The notes beneath the pieces are model-generated. The model was not told where the DNA came from. It ran no database searches and worked only from the letters and a program-made list of their open reading frames with translations. Below, one piece after another: positions 33,171 to 44,007 of a stretch of 64,000 bases of DNA. The position numbers were made by a program, and so were the translations under genes. Within the stretch, counting starts at the first letter, position 1, and the number at the start of each line of letters is the position of its first letter. Source of the DNA: Streptomyces sp. BA2 (GTDB lineage Bacteria; Actinomycetota; Actinomycetes; Streptomycetales; Streptomycetaceae); assembly GCF_009769735.1 (NCBI RefSeq), contig NZ_WSRO01000002.1:6993001-7057000 (forward strand), read 5' to 3'.

Positions 33171-34459
33171 GCAGCATCGACAAGACCTCCACGCCCGGCG
33201 ACGCGCCCGTCGACGCCCCCGCGGCCGCCGCCGACGCCGTCACCGCGGTCGACCCGCGCCTGCTCGTGCGCGAGCAGGGCTTCGCGGGCTACATCACCGA
33301 GTTCAAGCGGAAGATGCGCGCCGGTGACCTCGGCTCCATCCCGGTCGTCGCGGGCCTCATCATCATCTGGGCGATCTTCGCCTCGATGAACTCGCGCTTC
33401 ATGACCGCGGAGAACCTCAGCAACATCTCCGTCGCCATGGTCGGCACCGGCATGATCGCCGTCGGCATCGTCTTCGTGCTGCTGCTCGGCGAGATCGACC
33501 TGTCGGTCGGCTCGGTCAGCGGTGTCGCGGGCGCGGTCGCCGCCGTGCTCGCCGTCACGCACGGCGCGCCCGAGTGGATCGCCCTGATCGTCGCCGTCCT
33601 CTCCGGCACGGTGATCGGCACCATCCACGGCTTCTTCTTCGCGCGCATCGGCGCACCGGCGTTCGCCGTCACCCTGGCAGGCCTGCTGTTCTGGCAGGGC
33701 TTCATGCTCCAGATCCTGGGCGACAACGGCACCATCAACCTCGACTCCGAGGGCCTGATCGCCAAGCTGACCTCGTACTACTTCACGGACGTCGCCGCGG
33801 CCTACGGCCTGGCGATCGTGGCGGTCGCGGCCTTCTTCCTCTCCTCCTTCCTGGACAGCCGCCGCCGCGAGGCCGCCGGTGTCCCGTCAAGGCCGCTGAG
33901 CGAGATCATCGTGCGCACCGCGGTCCTCGCCGTGGTGGCCTTCGCCGCCGCGATCATGTTCAACCAGTACAAGGGCCTGCCCCTGGCCCTGGTGATCTTC
34001 CTGGTGGTCCTGGTCGGCACCGACTTCGTCCTTCGCCGCACCGGCTACGGCCGCAAGGTCTTCGCCCTCGGCGGCAGCGTCGAGGCGTCCCGCCGAGCCG
34101 GCATCAACGTCACCCTGATCCGTACGTCGGTCTACGCGATCGCCGGTACGTTCGCGGCGGCGGGCGGCCTCTTCATGGCCTCCAAGATCGCCGCCGCCAA
34201 CCAGGGCGCCGGCACCGGTGACCTCCTGATGAACGCCATCGCGGCGGCCGTCATCGGCGGCACCAGCCTCTTCGGCGGCCGGGGCCGCACCTGGAACGCC
34301 CTCCTGGGTGTCATGGTCATCACGTCGATCCAGTACGGCCTGGCGCTCGAAGGCATCGCCACGCCGGTCCAGTACATGATCACCGGTGGCGTACTGCTCG
34401 CCACGGTCGTCATCGACTCCGTGACGCGCAAGACGCAGAAGACGGCAGGCCGCGCCTGA
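33167..34459 (+). CDS. xylH: Sugar ABC transporter permease XylH
   Basis: 430 residues from the GTG that overlaps the xylG stop. An Ala/Pro/Asp-rich cytoplasmic tail of about 55 residues precedes about ten transmembrane helices of the CUT2 (RbsC/XylH) family: IPVVAGLIIIWAIFASMN, VFVLLLGEIDLSVGSVSG (family hallmark), IGAPAFAVTLAGLLFWQG, INVTLIRTSVYAIAGTFAA and AAVIGGTSLFGGRG. It forms the xylose channel. A strong terminator follows 21 bases later. Confidence 0.92.
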   Translation: MSSIDKTSTPGDAPVDAPAAAADAVTAVDPRLLVREQGFAGYITEFKRKMRAGDLGSIPVVAGLIIIWAIFASMNSRFMTAENLSNISVAMVGTGMIAVGIVFVLLLGEIDLSVGSVSGVAGAVAAVLAVTHGAPEWIALIVAVLSGTVIGTIHGFFFARIGAPAFAVTLAGLLFWQGFMLQILGDNGTINLDSEGLIAKLTSYYFTDVAAAYGLAIVAVAAFFLSSFLDSRRREAAGVPSRPLSEIIVRTAVLAVVAFAAAIMFNQYKGLPLALVIFLVVLVGTDFVLRRTGYGRKVFALGGSVEASRRAGINVTLIRTSVYAIAGTFAAAGGLFMASKIAAANQGAGTGDLLMNAIAAAVIGGTSLFGGRGRTWNALLGVMVITSIQYGLALEGIATPVQYMITGGVLLATVVIDSVTRKTQKTAGRA

Positions 34460-34480
34460 CCTGCCAGAACCCCGAGCAGG

Positions 34481-34516
34481 GCTGCCCGGCACCGCAATGG
34501 CGCGGTGCCGGGCAGC
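34481..34516 (+). terminator. Intrinsic terminator after xylFGH
   Basis: Perfect 15-bp stem (34481-34495 with 34502-34516) and 6-base loop AATGGC. Confidence 0.88.
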
Positions 34517-34671
34517 TCTCTGTCCGGCGCCTGTCGACGGCCTGTGTACCGCCGATCGCGTGACGCGGAACTCACGGCCCGGACGCCGTCGTCAACGGCG
34601 GAACATTAGACTCAACAGGCCCGGCAACATTCCGGTCAACGCTCGAACAGCTCTACTGCAAGGAGGCACGG

Positions 34672-36606
34672 GTGCCGCTGCTGACCCGCATCAGGGGACC
34701 GCGCGATCTGGACCGGCTCAGCCCGGAGGAGCTGAACCAGCTGGCCGGCGAGATCCGCGCCTTCCTCGTCGACGCAGTGTCCAAGACAGGCGGCCACCTC
34801 GGCCCCAACCTCGGCGTGGTCGAGCTCACGATCGCCATGCACCGCGTCTTCGACTCGCCGCAGGACAAGGTGCTCTTCGACACCGGCCACCAGAGCTACG
34901 TGCACAAGCTGCTCACCGGCCGCCAGGACTTCGCCAAGCTGCGCACCAAGGGCGGCATCTCCGGCTACCCCTCGCGCGCCGAGTCCGACCACGACGTGAT
35001 CGAGAACTCGCACGCCTCGACGGTCCTCGGCTGGGCGGACGGCCTCGCCAAGGCCAACGAGGTGCGGGGCAAGGACGACCACGTCGTCGCCGTCATCGGT
35101 GACGGCGCCCTCACAGGCGGCATGGCCTGGGAGGCGCTGAACAACATCGCCGCCGCCAAGGACCGCCCCCTGGTGATCGTCGTCAACGACAACGAGCGTT
35201 CGTACGCCCCCACCATCGGCGGCCTCGCGAACCACCTGGCGACCCTGCGCACCACGGACGGCTACGAGCGCTTCCTGGCCCGCGGCAAGGACCTCCTGGA
35301 GCGCACCCCGGTCGTCGGCAAGCCCCTCTACGAGACGCTGCACGGCGCGAAGAAGGGCCTCAAGGACTTCATCGCCCCGCAGGGCATGTTCGAGGACCTC
35401 GGCCTGAAGTACGTCGGCCCGATCGACGGCCACGACATCGAGGCCCTGGAGTCCGCCCTGGTGCGCGCCAAGCGCTTCGGCGGCCCGGTCATCGTGCACT
35501 GCATCACCGAGAAGGGCCGCGGCTACAAGCCCGCCGAGGAGGACGAGGCCGACCACTTCCACGGCATCGGCCCGATCCACCCCGACACGGGCCTGCCGAT
35601 CGCCGCGGGCGGCATGGACTGGACGTCCGTCTTCGGCGAGGAGATGGTCAAGCTCGGCCACGAGCGCGAGGACATCGTCGCGATCACCGCCGCCATGCTC
35701 CAGCCGGTCGGCCTGCAGAAGTTCGCCAAGGCGTTCCCCGACCGGGTGTACGACGTGGGCATCGCCGAGCAGCACGCGGCCGTCTCGGCGGCGGGCCTTG
35801 CCACCGGCGGCCTGCACCCCGTCTTCGCCGTGTACGCGACGTTCCTCAACCGCGCCTTCGACCAGCTCCTGATGGACGTGGCCCTGCACAAGTGCGGCGT
35901 CACCTTCGTCCTGGACCGGGCGGGCGTCACCGGCACGGACGGCGCCTCGCACAACGGCATGTGGGACATGTCGATCCTGCAGTGCGTGCCGACCCTGCGG
36001 ATCGCCGCCCCGCGCGACGCCGACCAGGTCCGCCTCCAGCTGCGCGAGGCCGTCGAGGTGGACGACGCCCCGACCGTCGTGCGCTACTCGAAGGGCGCGG
36101 TCGGCCCCGCGGTCAAGGCCGTCGGCAAGGTCGGCGGCATGGACGTCCTGCGCAAGGCGGGCACCAGCCACCCCGACGTCCTCCTGGTCTCCGTGGGCGC
36201 CCTCGCTCCCATGTGCCTGGAGATCGCGGACCTCCTGAACAAGCAGGGCATCACCACGACGGTCGTCGACCCCCGCTGGGTCAAGCCCGTCGACGAGGCG
36301 CTCGCCCCGCTCGCCGAGAAGCACCGCGTCGTCGTCACCGTCGAGGACAACTCCCGCGCGGGCGGCGTCGGTTCGGCCATCTCCCAGGCCCTGCGCGACG
36401 CGGGCGTCGACGTGCCGCTGCGCGACTTCGGCATCCCGCCGCGCTTCCTGGACCACGCGTCGCGCAAGGAGATCATGGCCGAGATCGGCCTGACCGCCCC
36501 GGACATCGCACGCCAGGTGACCGGCCTCGTCGCCAAGCTGGACGGCCGGTTCGAGCGCACGGCGGCCGTGGACTCCGTCGAGGCGGGGGAGCCCGCGCGC
36601 GACTGA
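34672..36606 (+). CDS. dxs: 1-deoxy-D-xylulose-5-phosphate synthase
   Basis: 644 residues; GTG 34672 with AAGGAGG upstream. Dxs joins pyruvate and glyceraldehyde 3-phosphate to DXP, the first step of the MEP isoprenoid pathway, in the cytosol with thiamine diphosphate. Seen: [32 protein letters not shown], the ThDP-binding [16 protein letters not shown] to NDNERS, and in the second domain [17 protein letters not shown] with the catalytic Glu, then the C-terminal transketolase domain [12 protein letters not shown]. Length is normal. It is a stand-alone gene between two terminators. Confidence 0.97.
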   Translation: MPLLTRIRGPRDLDRLSPEELNQLAGEIRAFLVDAVSKTGGHLGPNLGVVELTIAMHRVFDSPQDKVLFDTGHQSYVHKLLTGRQDFAKLRTKGGISGYPSRAESDHDVIENSHASTVLGWADGLAKANEVRGKDDHVVAVIGDGALTGGMAWEALNNIAAAKDRPLVIVVNDNERSYAPTIGGLANHLATLRTTDGYERFLARGKDLLERTPVVGKPLYETLHGAKKGLKDFIAPQGMFEDLGLKYVGPIDGHDIEALESALVRAKRFGGPVIVHCITEKGRGYKPAEEDEADHFHGIGPIHPDTGLPIAAGGMDWTSVFGEEMVKLGHEREDIVAITAAMLQPVGLQKFAKAFPDRVYDVGIAEQHAAVSAAGLATGGLHPVFAVYATFLNRAFDQLLMDVALHKCGVTFVLDRAGVTGTDGASHNGMWDMSILQCVPTLRIAAPRDADQVRLQLREAVEVDDAPTVVRYSKGAVGPAVKAVGKVGGMDVLRKAGTSHPDVLLVSVGALAPMCLEIADLLNKQGITTTVVDPRWVKPVDEALAPLAEKHRVVVTVEDNSRAGGVGSAISQALRDAGVDVPLRDFGIPPRFLDHASRKEIMAEIGLTAPDIARQVTGLVAKLDGRFERTAAVDSVEAGEPARD

Positions 36607-36636
36607 CACACCACCGGCGTCAACCACGCGGTCTTG

Positions 36637-36679
36637 TGGGCCGGTCCCAGCACCCTGTACGGGTGGTGGGACCGGCCCA
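36637..36679 (+). terminator. Intrinsic terminator after dxs
   Basis: GGGCCGGTCCCA (36638-36649) pairs with TGGGACCGGCCC (36667-36678), extended by a T-A pair outside and an inner CACCC/GGGTG pair around TGTAC. Confidence 0.88.
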
Positions 36680-36763
36680 TTCGCGTGAATCCACCCGTGC
36701 CTGGGCTTGCGAAGTACCGCCTGTCTCGATCATGTCCAGGATGACAAGCGTGGAGGTACGCCC

Positions 36764-38266
36764 GTGACAAGCACCCTTTTCAGAACGAAGACCGTCGAGC
36801 AGTCCATCCAGGACACCGAAGAGCCCGAGCATGCGCTCAAGAAGTCGCTCTCCGCCCTCGACCTCACGGTCTTCGGCGTCGGCGTCATCATCGGCACCGG
36901 CATCTTCGTCCTGACCGGCAAGGTGGCCAAGGAGAACGCGGGACCTTCGACCGCGCTGGCGTTCGTCGCCGCCGGCATCGTCTGCGCCCTTGCGGCCCTG
37001 TGCTACGCCGAGTTCGCCTCGACCGTCCCGGTGGCCGGGTCGGCGTACACCTTCGCCTACGCCTCCATCGGTGAGCTGCCCGCCTGGATCATCGGCTGGG
37101 ACCTCGTCCTCGAATTCGCCCTGGGTACGGCCGTCGTCGCGGTCGGCTGGTCGGGATATGTGCGCTCCCTGATGGACAACGCGAACTGGCATCTCCCGAG
37201 TGTGCTGGAAGGCCCCGACGTGCCGGGCGGCACGTTCGACATCCTGGCCTTCGTGCTGGTCCTGGTGCTGACCGCGATCCTGGTGGTCGGCATGAAGCTG
37301 TCCGCCAACATCACCGCGGTCGTCGTGGCCATCAAGGTGACGGTGGTCATGATCGTGATCGTCGCGGGTCTCTTCTTCATCGTGGGTGACAACTACTCGC
37401 CGTTCATCCCCGACGCGGTGACCCCGGAGGTCGGGGTGGGCTGGGAAGACGCCCCCATGGCTCAGCTGCTCTTCGGCTACGAACCCACCAACTTCGGTGT
37501 CATGGGCATCTTCACCGCGGCCTCCGTCGTCTTCTTCGCCTTCATCGGCTTCGACGTGGTGGCCACCGCCGCCGAGGAGACCAAGAACCCGCAGCGCGAC
37601 ATGCCGCGCGGCATCCTCGGCTCGCTCCTCATCTGCACGGTCCTGTACGTGGCCGTCTCGCTCGTGGTCACCGGCATGCAGCACTACACCAAACTGTCCG
37701 TCAGCGCGCCCCTCGCCGACGCCTTCAAGTCCACCGGTCACCCCTGGTACGCCGGCGCCATCAGCTTCGGTGCCGCCGTCGGCCTGACCACCGTGTGTCT
37801 GATCCTGCTGCTCGGGCAGACGCGTGTGTTCTTCGCGATGAGCCGCGACGGGCTGCTGCCACGCTTCTTCTCCATCACGCACCCGCGCTTCAAGACCCCC
37901 TACCGCCCGACCATCCTCCTTGGCGTCCTCATCGCCGTCATCGCGGGCTTCACCAGCATCAACGAGCTCGCGACCCTGGTGAACATCGGCACCCTCTTCG
38001 CATTCGTCGTCGTGGCCATCGGCGTGCTTGTCATGCGCCGGACCCGCCCCGAACTGCATCGCGCCTTCCGCACCCCGCTGGTGCCGCTCGTGCCCATCCT
38101 CTCGGTGGCCGCCTCGGTGTGGCTGATGCTGAATCTGCCGGGCGAGACGTGGCTGCGGTTCGGCATCTGGATGGTGCTCGGCTTCATCGTCTACTTCGTG
38201 TACGGGCGCTCGCACAGCCGGTTGGGCAAGCGCGGGGGCGAACTCAAGGCCGACGGCAGTCTGTAG
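36764..38266 (+). CDS. APC-family amino acid permease (cationic amino acid transporter type)
   Basis: 500 residues from GTG 36764, with GGAGG 7 bases upstream; the in-frame start at 36707 has none. About twelve transmembrane helices. The N-terminus carries LTVFGVGVIIGTGIFVLTGKVA, the APC substrate-binding glycine motif in helix 1. FASTVPVAGSAYTFAYASIGELPAW and FFAFIGFDVVATAAEETKNPQRDMPRGI are typical of the CAT branch (arginine/lysine-type transporters). The C-terminal region has the extra helices of that branch. The exact amino acid is unknown. It stands alone after the dxs terminator. Confidence 0.93.
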   Translation: MTSTLFRTKTVEQSIQDTEEPEHALKKSLSALDLTVFGVGVIIGTGIFVLTGKVAKENAGPSTALAFVAAGIVCALAALCYAEFASTVPVAGSAYTFAYASIGELPAWIIGWDLVLEFALGTAVVAVGWSGYVRSLMDNANWHLPSVLEGPDVPGGTFDILAFVLVLVLTAILVVGMKLSANITAVVVAIKVTVVMIVIVAGLFFIVGDNYSPFIPDAVTPEVGVGWEDAPMAQLLFGYEPTNFGVMGIFTAASVVFFAFIGFDVVATAAEETKNPQRDMPRGILGSLLICTVLYVAVSLVVTGMQHYTKLSVSAPLADAFKSTGHPWYAGAISFGAAVGLTTVCLILLLGQTRVFFAMSRDGLLPRFFSITHPRFKTPYRPTILLGVLIAVIAGFTSINELATLVNIGTLFAFVVVAIGVLVMRRTRPELHRAFRTPLVPLVPILSVAASVWLMLNLPGETWLRFGIWMVLGFIVYFVYGRSHSRLGKRGGELKADGSL

Positions 38267-38349
38267 CCGCCGCTGTCTCCTGCCGTCAATCGACCGGCCC
38301 CGTATGTCCCACCCTGATGGGGACTGCGGGGCCGGATAGCGTGCTCACC

Positions 38350-39828
38350 ATGCTCGCCGAGCCCCCCGCCTCACTACGCTCCGTACGCGGGCTCCGGCCG
38401 CCGCGCCCGCGTACGGAGCGAACGTCCGCGCCGTACTGGCCGCGCCTGCTCCCCCTGCTCGCCGCCCTGGCCTGCGTCACCCGGATCCCGTCCTTCCGGT
38501 GGCCGCTCTGGAGCCCGGACGAGGGATATCTCGCCGTCCAGGCAAGGATGCTGGCCGACGGGGGAGAGCTCTACGAAACGGTCGTCGACCGCAAGCCGCC
38601 GCTTGTCCCCTGGCTGTACGAGGGGACGTTCGCGCTCTTCGGCGACGCGACGCTGCTGCCGCTGAAGGTGCTCGCGGTGGCGGCCCAGCTCCTGACGGCC
38701 GTCCTCCTCGTCTGCGTCGCCAGGCGCCGCTGGGGCGACGGCGCGGGCCGCACGGCGGGCGTGCTCTACCTCCTCATCTCGGTCGGCCTGAACCCCGAGG
38801 ACGCCCAGGCGGCCACCTTCGAGGTCTTCATGCTGCCGTGCACGGCGGCCGCCCTCTGGTGCGCCGACCGGCGCCGCTGGGGGGCGGCAGGAGCCGCGGT
38901 GGCCTGCGCGTTCCTGGTCAAGCAGACCGGGGGAGCGGTTCTGGTGCCGGTGGCGTGGCTGCTGTGGCAGTCGGGCGGCGCCCGAAGGGGCGTACTGCGC
39001 CTGGGAGTTGGCCTGTCCGCCCCGGTCCTCGCGGCGGCGGCGCTCACGCATCCCGCGGGGTTCCTGTTCTGGACGGTCACGGGCTCGGGGGCGTACGCCT
39101 CCTTCACCGGCTCCGAACTCCACGTGCTCTTCCGGGGCCTGACGAACACGGCCGTCCTCGCGGCGGCCTGCGTGGGGATCATCCCGCCTGTCGTACGGGT
39201 CCTGCGCATCGCCCGCACCGGCTCGGCCGAGCTGTGGCTCTGGCTCGCCTCATCGGCGGCAGCGGTCCTGGTCGGCTTCCACTTCTTCGGCCACTACTTC
39301 CTCCAACTGACCCCGCCCCTGGCCCTGTTGGGCACAGCGGCACTCCAGATCCTGCCCAGGGTCCGCACATGGACGGCGGTGTCGGTATCGGCCGGGACCT
39401 GCGCGCTGTTCCTGACCTGGGGAATGCTGGCACCGCGCCCCGAACTGGCGCACGCCACGCGCCTCGCGGAGACCGCTCGCGTGCTGACGGCACCCCAGGA
39501 CAAGGTGCTGTTCTGGGGGATACACCCGGAGACGTACTGGCTGTCCGACCGAACCCCCGCGAGCCGCTACCTCACGGCAGGACTCCTGACCAACTACAGC
39601 GGAGGCAGGAACGGCCCGCAGGTGGGCGAGAGATACGCGGTAGAGGGCTCCTGGAGGGTCTTCCGCCGGGAACTGAGGGAACACCCGCCGACGATCGTCG
39701 TGGACGACTCCCGAGGCAAACTATTCACCCCGAACCGGCTACCGACCCTGCGACGGCTCCTCACGGTCGGGTACGAGCCGGTGGCGCGGGTGGGGGGAGC
39801 GGTGGTGTACGCAAGAGTCCAGCGATGA
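38350..39828 (+). CDS. Polytopic glycosyltransferase, GT39/ArnT-like
   Basis: 492 residues from ATG 38350 (GTG 38341 is possible; no strong ribosome site). After an Arg/Pro-rich N-terminus there are about nine hydrophobic helices. The first outer loop has WSPDEGYLAVQARMLADGG, with the Asp-Glu pair that is catalytic in ArnT/PMT-type enzymes, then YETVVDRKPPLVPWLYEG, which matches the family's D-x-KPP motif. Such enzymes use polyprenyl-phosphate sugars at the outer face of the membrane. The C-terminal part is a soluble domain with ETYWLSDRTPASRYL. Donor and acceptor are unknown; no partner glycan genes are adjacent. Confidence 0.85.
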   Translation: MLAEPPASLRSVRGLRPPRPRTERTSAPYWPRLLPLLAALACVTRIPSFRWPLWSPDEGYLAVQARMLADGGELYETVVDRKPPLVPWLYEGTFALFGDATLLPLKVLAVAAQLLTAVLLVCVARRRWGDGAGRTAGVLYLLISVGLNPEDAQAATFEVFMLPCTAAALWCADRRRWGAAGAAVACAFLVKQTGGAVLVPVAWLLWQSGGARRGVLRLGVGLSAPVLAAAALTHPAGFLFWTVTGSGAYASFTGSELHVLFRGLTNTAVLAAACVGIIPPVVRVLRIARTGSAELWLWLASSAAAVLVGFHFFGHYFLQLTPPLALLGTAALQILPRVRTWTAVSVSAGTCALFLTWGMLAPRPELAHATRLAETARVLTAPQDKVLFWGIHPETYWLSDRTPASRYLTAGLLTNYSGGRNGPQVGERYAVEGSWRVFRRELREHPPTIVVDDSRGKLFTPNRLPTLRRLLTVGYEPVARVGGAVVYARVQR

Positions 39829-39904
39829 GGCGAGCGCGGGCCTTCCGCCCAGCTCCAAGGCCCGCGACACCGGCCTCGCGCGCAATGCCGACCTTGCACT
39901 GCGC

Positions 39905-40076
39905 GCCACGGCGGGCGATGCCCCGCCTTGAACTGCGTGCCACGCGCGCGATGTCCGTCGCGGCGCCGTCGGCACGTGCGCGAGGCCCGTCTCGCGTTTC
40001 GCGCCACGCGCGCGAAACCCGCCGTCACGTGCGCGACGCCCGTCCCGGGTTTCGTGCCACGCGCGCGACGTCCGCC
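39905..40076. repeat. Imperfect tandem repeats in the convergent gap 39829-40193
   Basis: CACG(C/T)GCGCGA recurs at 39939, 39971, 40003, 40024 and 40056 (spacings 32, 32, 21, 32), so 39971-40023 and 40024-40076 are two adjacent 53-bp units. A more diverged unit starts at 39905. The 365-base gap between the GT39-like gene and the convergent NYN gene holds this array and no convincing gene. Confidence 0.7.
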
Positions 40077-40193
40077 GCCGCGCCGAGCGGCGTGACAGGT
40101 GTCCTGGCCCGCTCTCGCCGCGCGTCCGCGAGGGCGGGTGTCCCGGCGGGGATCTCGTGCCGCCCGGTCGCGCCCCCCCGCGCCGCGAAGGGG

Positions 40194-40568
40194 TCAGGCG
40201 TCGTTTCGTACCGTTCGGGGGCCCACGGACTCCGCTCCCGACTCGCCGACCCTGCGGCGCAGTTCGCGGTCGGCCGTGACGACGACGCACGGGCGGTCCG
40301 TGGCCTCGGCGGCCAGTTCCACGATGCGGTCGTCGCCGCTGCCGGGTGCGGAGACGACCCGTACGCCCTCGATGGACTCGACGGCCCGCGCCGCGCCCTC
40401 GACGACCAGTACGACCTCCAGCGGCCCTGGGTGCCCGGCGATGCCCTCGGCGGCGTACGCGACGAGCCGGTCCCGCAGCCGCTCGGCGGCCCCGTGCCGG
40501 TCCCGCCACCAGCCGTCGGGCACCGAGCCGACGACGTTGGCGGCGTCCACGACAAGGAGAGTTCTCAT
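40194..40568 (-). CDS. NYN-domain (PIN-like) putative RNase
   Basis: 124 residues from ATG 40568. The compact PIN-like fold keeps the acidic residues expected of a metal-dependent nuclease: LLVVDAANVVGS with an early Asp, GSGDDRIVELA with an Asp pair, and VVTADRELRRRV with a late Asp. YacP/NYN proteins of this kind are thought to process RNA. It is short but complete. No antitoxin-like gene is next to it. The next gene upstream is divergent. Confidence 0.82.
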   Translation of the reverse strand: MRTLLVVDAANVVGSVPDGWWRDRHGAAERLRDRLVAYAAEGIAGHPGPLEVVLVVEGAARAVESIEGVRVVSAPGSGDDRIVELAAEATDRPCVVVTADRELRRRVGESGAESVGPRTVRNDA

Positions 40569-40685
40569 GGCGTCACCCTGGCACACCGGCGGCCGGGCCC
40601 CGGCCGGAAGTCGACTGCGTCAAACGTAGACTTATGCCCCAGTAGACGAGCAGACGACCACTTGCAAGAAGGGCGGCGCCGACTC

Positions 40686-41798
<1,113 letters not shown>

Positions 41799-41814
41799 AG
41801 GGCTGAGAACGGCC

Positions 41815-41848
41815 GATGCCCGGCCGGCCTCTCGGCCGGCCGGGCATC
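41815..41848. terminator. Bidirectional terminator
   Basis: Perfect 15-bp stem GATGCCCGGCCGGCC / GGCCGGCCGGGCATC with TCTC loop, between the convergent propeller gene (+) and fadB (-). Confidence 0.88.
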
Positions 41849-41865
41849 ACCCGTATGCGGAGGTG

Positions 41866-44007
41866 CTATGCGGGAACGCTGGCCACGCCCTGCGCCAGGA
41901 ACCGCTTGCCGTTGACCCGCTCGCTGACACCGGCCCGGTCCAGGTACGGCGTGACGCCGCCCAGGTGGAAGGGCCAGCCCGCGCCGGTGATCAGGCACAG
42001 GTCGATGTCCTGCGCCTCGGCGACGACACCCTCGTCGAGCATCAGACCGATCTCCTGCGCCACGGCGTCGAGCACGCGGTCGCGGGTCTGCTCCTCGGTC
42101 AGGACGGTGTCGCCCTGCTTGAGGAGAGCGGCGACCTCGGGGTCCAGCTCCGGCTCGCCGGAGTCGTAGACGTAGAAGCCGCGCTTGCCGGCCTTGACGA
42201 CCGCCGCGAGGTTCGGCGAGACCGTGAAGCGCTCCGGGAAGGCGCGGTTCAGGGTCTCCGACACGTGCAGACCGATGGCGGGACCGACCAGCTCAAGGAG
42301 CACCAGCGGCGACATCGGCAGCCCCAGCGGCTCGACGGCCTTCTCGGCCACCTCGACCGGGGTGCCCTCGTCGATGACGTTCTGGATCTCGCCCATGAAG
42401 CGGGTGAGGATGCGGTTCACGACGAACGCCGGGGCGTCCTTGACCAGGACCGCGGTCTTCTTCAGCTTCTTGGCGACACCGAAGGCCGTGGCCAGCGAGG
42501 CATCGTCCGTCTGCTCGCCGCGCACGATCTCCAGGAGCGGCAGGATCGCGACGGGGTTGAAGAAGTGGAAGCCGACGACCCGCTCGGGGTGCTTCAGCTT
42601 CGACGCCATCTCGGAGACCGAGAGCGAGGAGGTGTTGGTGGCGAGGATGGCGTGCGCCGGAGCGACGGCTTCCACCTCGGCGAACACCTGCTGCTTGACG
42701 CCGATCTCCTCGAAGACGGCCTCGATGATGAAGTCGGCGTCGGAGAAGCCCTCGGCCTTGTCGAGCACGCCGGAGACGAGCCCCTTCAGACGGTTCGCCT
42801 TGTCCTGGTTGACGCGGCCCTTGAGGAGGAGCTTGTCGATCTCCTCGTGGACGTAACCGACACCCTTGTCGACGCGCGCCTGGTCGATGTCGGTCAGGAC
42901 GACCGGCACCTCAAGACGGCGCAGGAAGAGCAGCGCGAGCTGCGAGGCCATCAGACCGGCACCGACGACGCCGACCTTCGTGACCGGGCGCGCCAGGTTC
43001 TTGTCCGGGGCACCCGCCGGGCGCTTGGCGCGCTTCTGGACGAGGTTGAACGCGTAGATGCCACTGCGCAGTTCGCCACCCATGATGAGGTCGGCGAGCG
43101 CGACGTCCTCCGCGTCGAAGCCCTTCTGCAGGTCGCCGTCCTTGGCGGCCGCGATGATCTCCAGGGCGCGGTAGGCGGCCGGGGCGGCGCCGTGCACCTT
43201 GGAGTCCGCGATGCCACGGCCACGCGCGACGGCGGCGTCCCAGGCCTCGCCACGGTCGATCTCGGGACGGACGACCTCGACCGAGCCGTTGAGGACGGAG
43301 GCGGTCCAGATCAGCGACTGCTCAAGGAAGTCGGCACCCTCGAAGAGCGCGTCGGCGATGCCGAGCTCGAAGACCTGCTTGCCCTTGAGCTGGCGGTTCT
43401 GGTTCAGCGAGTTCTCGATGATGACCGAGACCGCGCGGTCCGCGCCGATCAGGTTCGGCAGCAGCGCGCAGCCGCCCCAGCCCGGTACGAGACCGAGGAA
43501 GACCTCGGGCAGCGAGAAGGCCGGAAGCGCCTTGGAGACGGTGCGGTACGAGCAGTGCAGACCGACCTCGACGCCGCCGCCCATCGCGGCACCGTTGTAG
43601 TACGCGAAGGAGGGAACAGCGAGGCCGGAGAGCCGCTTGAAGACCTCATGCCCACCCTTACCGATGGCGAGGGCATCCTCATGACGCTTCAGGATCTCGA
43701 CGCCCTTGAGGTCGGCGCCGACGGCGAAGATGAACGGCTTGCCGGTGACACCGACACCGACGATCGTGCCCTCGGCCGCCTCCTTCTCGACCTGGTCGAT
43801 CGCGGCGTTCAGGTTCGCGAGCGAGCCGGGACCGAAGGTGGTCGGCTTGGTGTGGTCGAAGCCGTTGTCGAGCGTGATGAGCGCGAAGCGCCCGGCGCCG
43901 GCCGGCAGGTCGAGGTGGCGTACGTGCGCCTGCGTGACGACCTCGTCCGGGAACAGCTCGGCCGCGCCCTTCAGAAGCTCCGTGGTGGAGCTGGTGGAGC
44001 TGCTCAC
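41866..44007 (-). CDS. fadB: Fatty-acid oxidation complex alpha subunit (enoyl-CoA hydratase / 3-hydroxyacyl-CoA dehydrogenase)
   Basis: 713 residues from GTG 44007 (GGAGG 6 bases upstream, GTGA overlap with the thiolase stop). The N-terminal crotonase domain keeps AAMGGGVEVGLHCSYR and LPEVFLGLVPGWGG with both catalytic Glu positions. A linker leads to the NAD-binding domain VGVVGAGLMASQLAL; the second Gly of the usual GAGxMGxG is Ala-Ser here. The dehydrogenase His is in VGFHFFNP. Two 3HCDH C-terminal domains follow. It performs hydration and oxidation of acyl-CoA in beta-oxidation, with the thiolase encoded just upstream. Confidence 0.94.
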   Translation of the reverse strand: MSSSTSSTTELLKGAAELFPDEVVTQAHVRHLDLPAGAGRFALITLDNGFDHTKPTTFGPGSLANLNAAIDQVEKEAAEGTIVGVGVTGKPFIFAVGADLKGVEILKRHEDALAIGKGGHEVFKRLSGLAVPSFAYYNGAAMGGGVEVGLHCSYRTVSKALPAFSLPEVFLGLVPGWGGCALLPNLIGADRAVSVIIENSLNQNRQLKGKQVFELGIADALFEGADFLEQSLIWTASVLNGSVEVVRPEIDRGEAWDAAVARGRGIADSKVHGAAPAAYRALEIIAAAKDGDLQKGFDAEDVALADLIMGGELRSGIYAFNLVQKRAKRPAGAPDKNLARPVTKVGVVGAGLMASQLALLFLRRLEVPVVLTDIDQARVDKGVGYVHEEIDKLLLKGRVNQDKANRLKGLVSGVLDKAEGFSDADFIIEAVFEEIGVKQQVFAEVEAVAPAHAILATNTSSLSVSEMASKLKHPERVVGFHFFNPVAILPLLEIVRGEQTDDASLATAFGVAKKLKKTAVLVKDAPAFVVNRILTRFMGEIQNVIDEGTPVEVAEKAVEPLGLPMSPLVLLELVGPAIGLHVSETLNRAFPERFTVSPNLAAVVKAGKRGFYVYDSGEPELDPEVAALLKQGDTVLTEEQTRDRVLDAVAQEIGLMLDEGVVAEAQDIDLCLITGAGWPFHLGGVTPYLDRAGVSERVNGKRFLAQGVASVPA

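Noticed and set aside
34636..36627. Long minus-strand open frame opposite dxs
   Set aside because: It is the antisense of a fully recognisable dxs gene and has no family motif.
39905..40076. Repeat array as a CRISPR
   Set aside because: Units are imperfect, spacers are not unique or uniform, and no cas genes occur.
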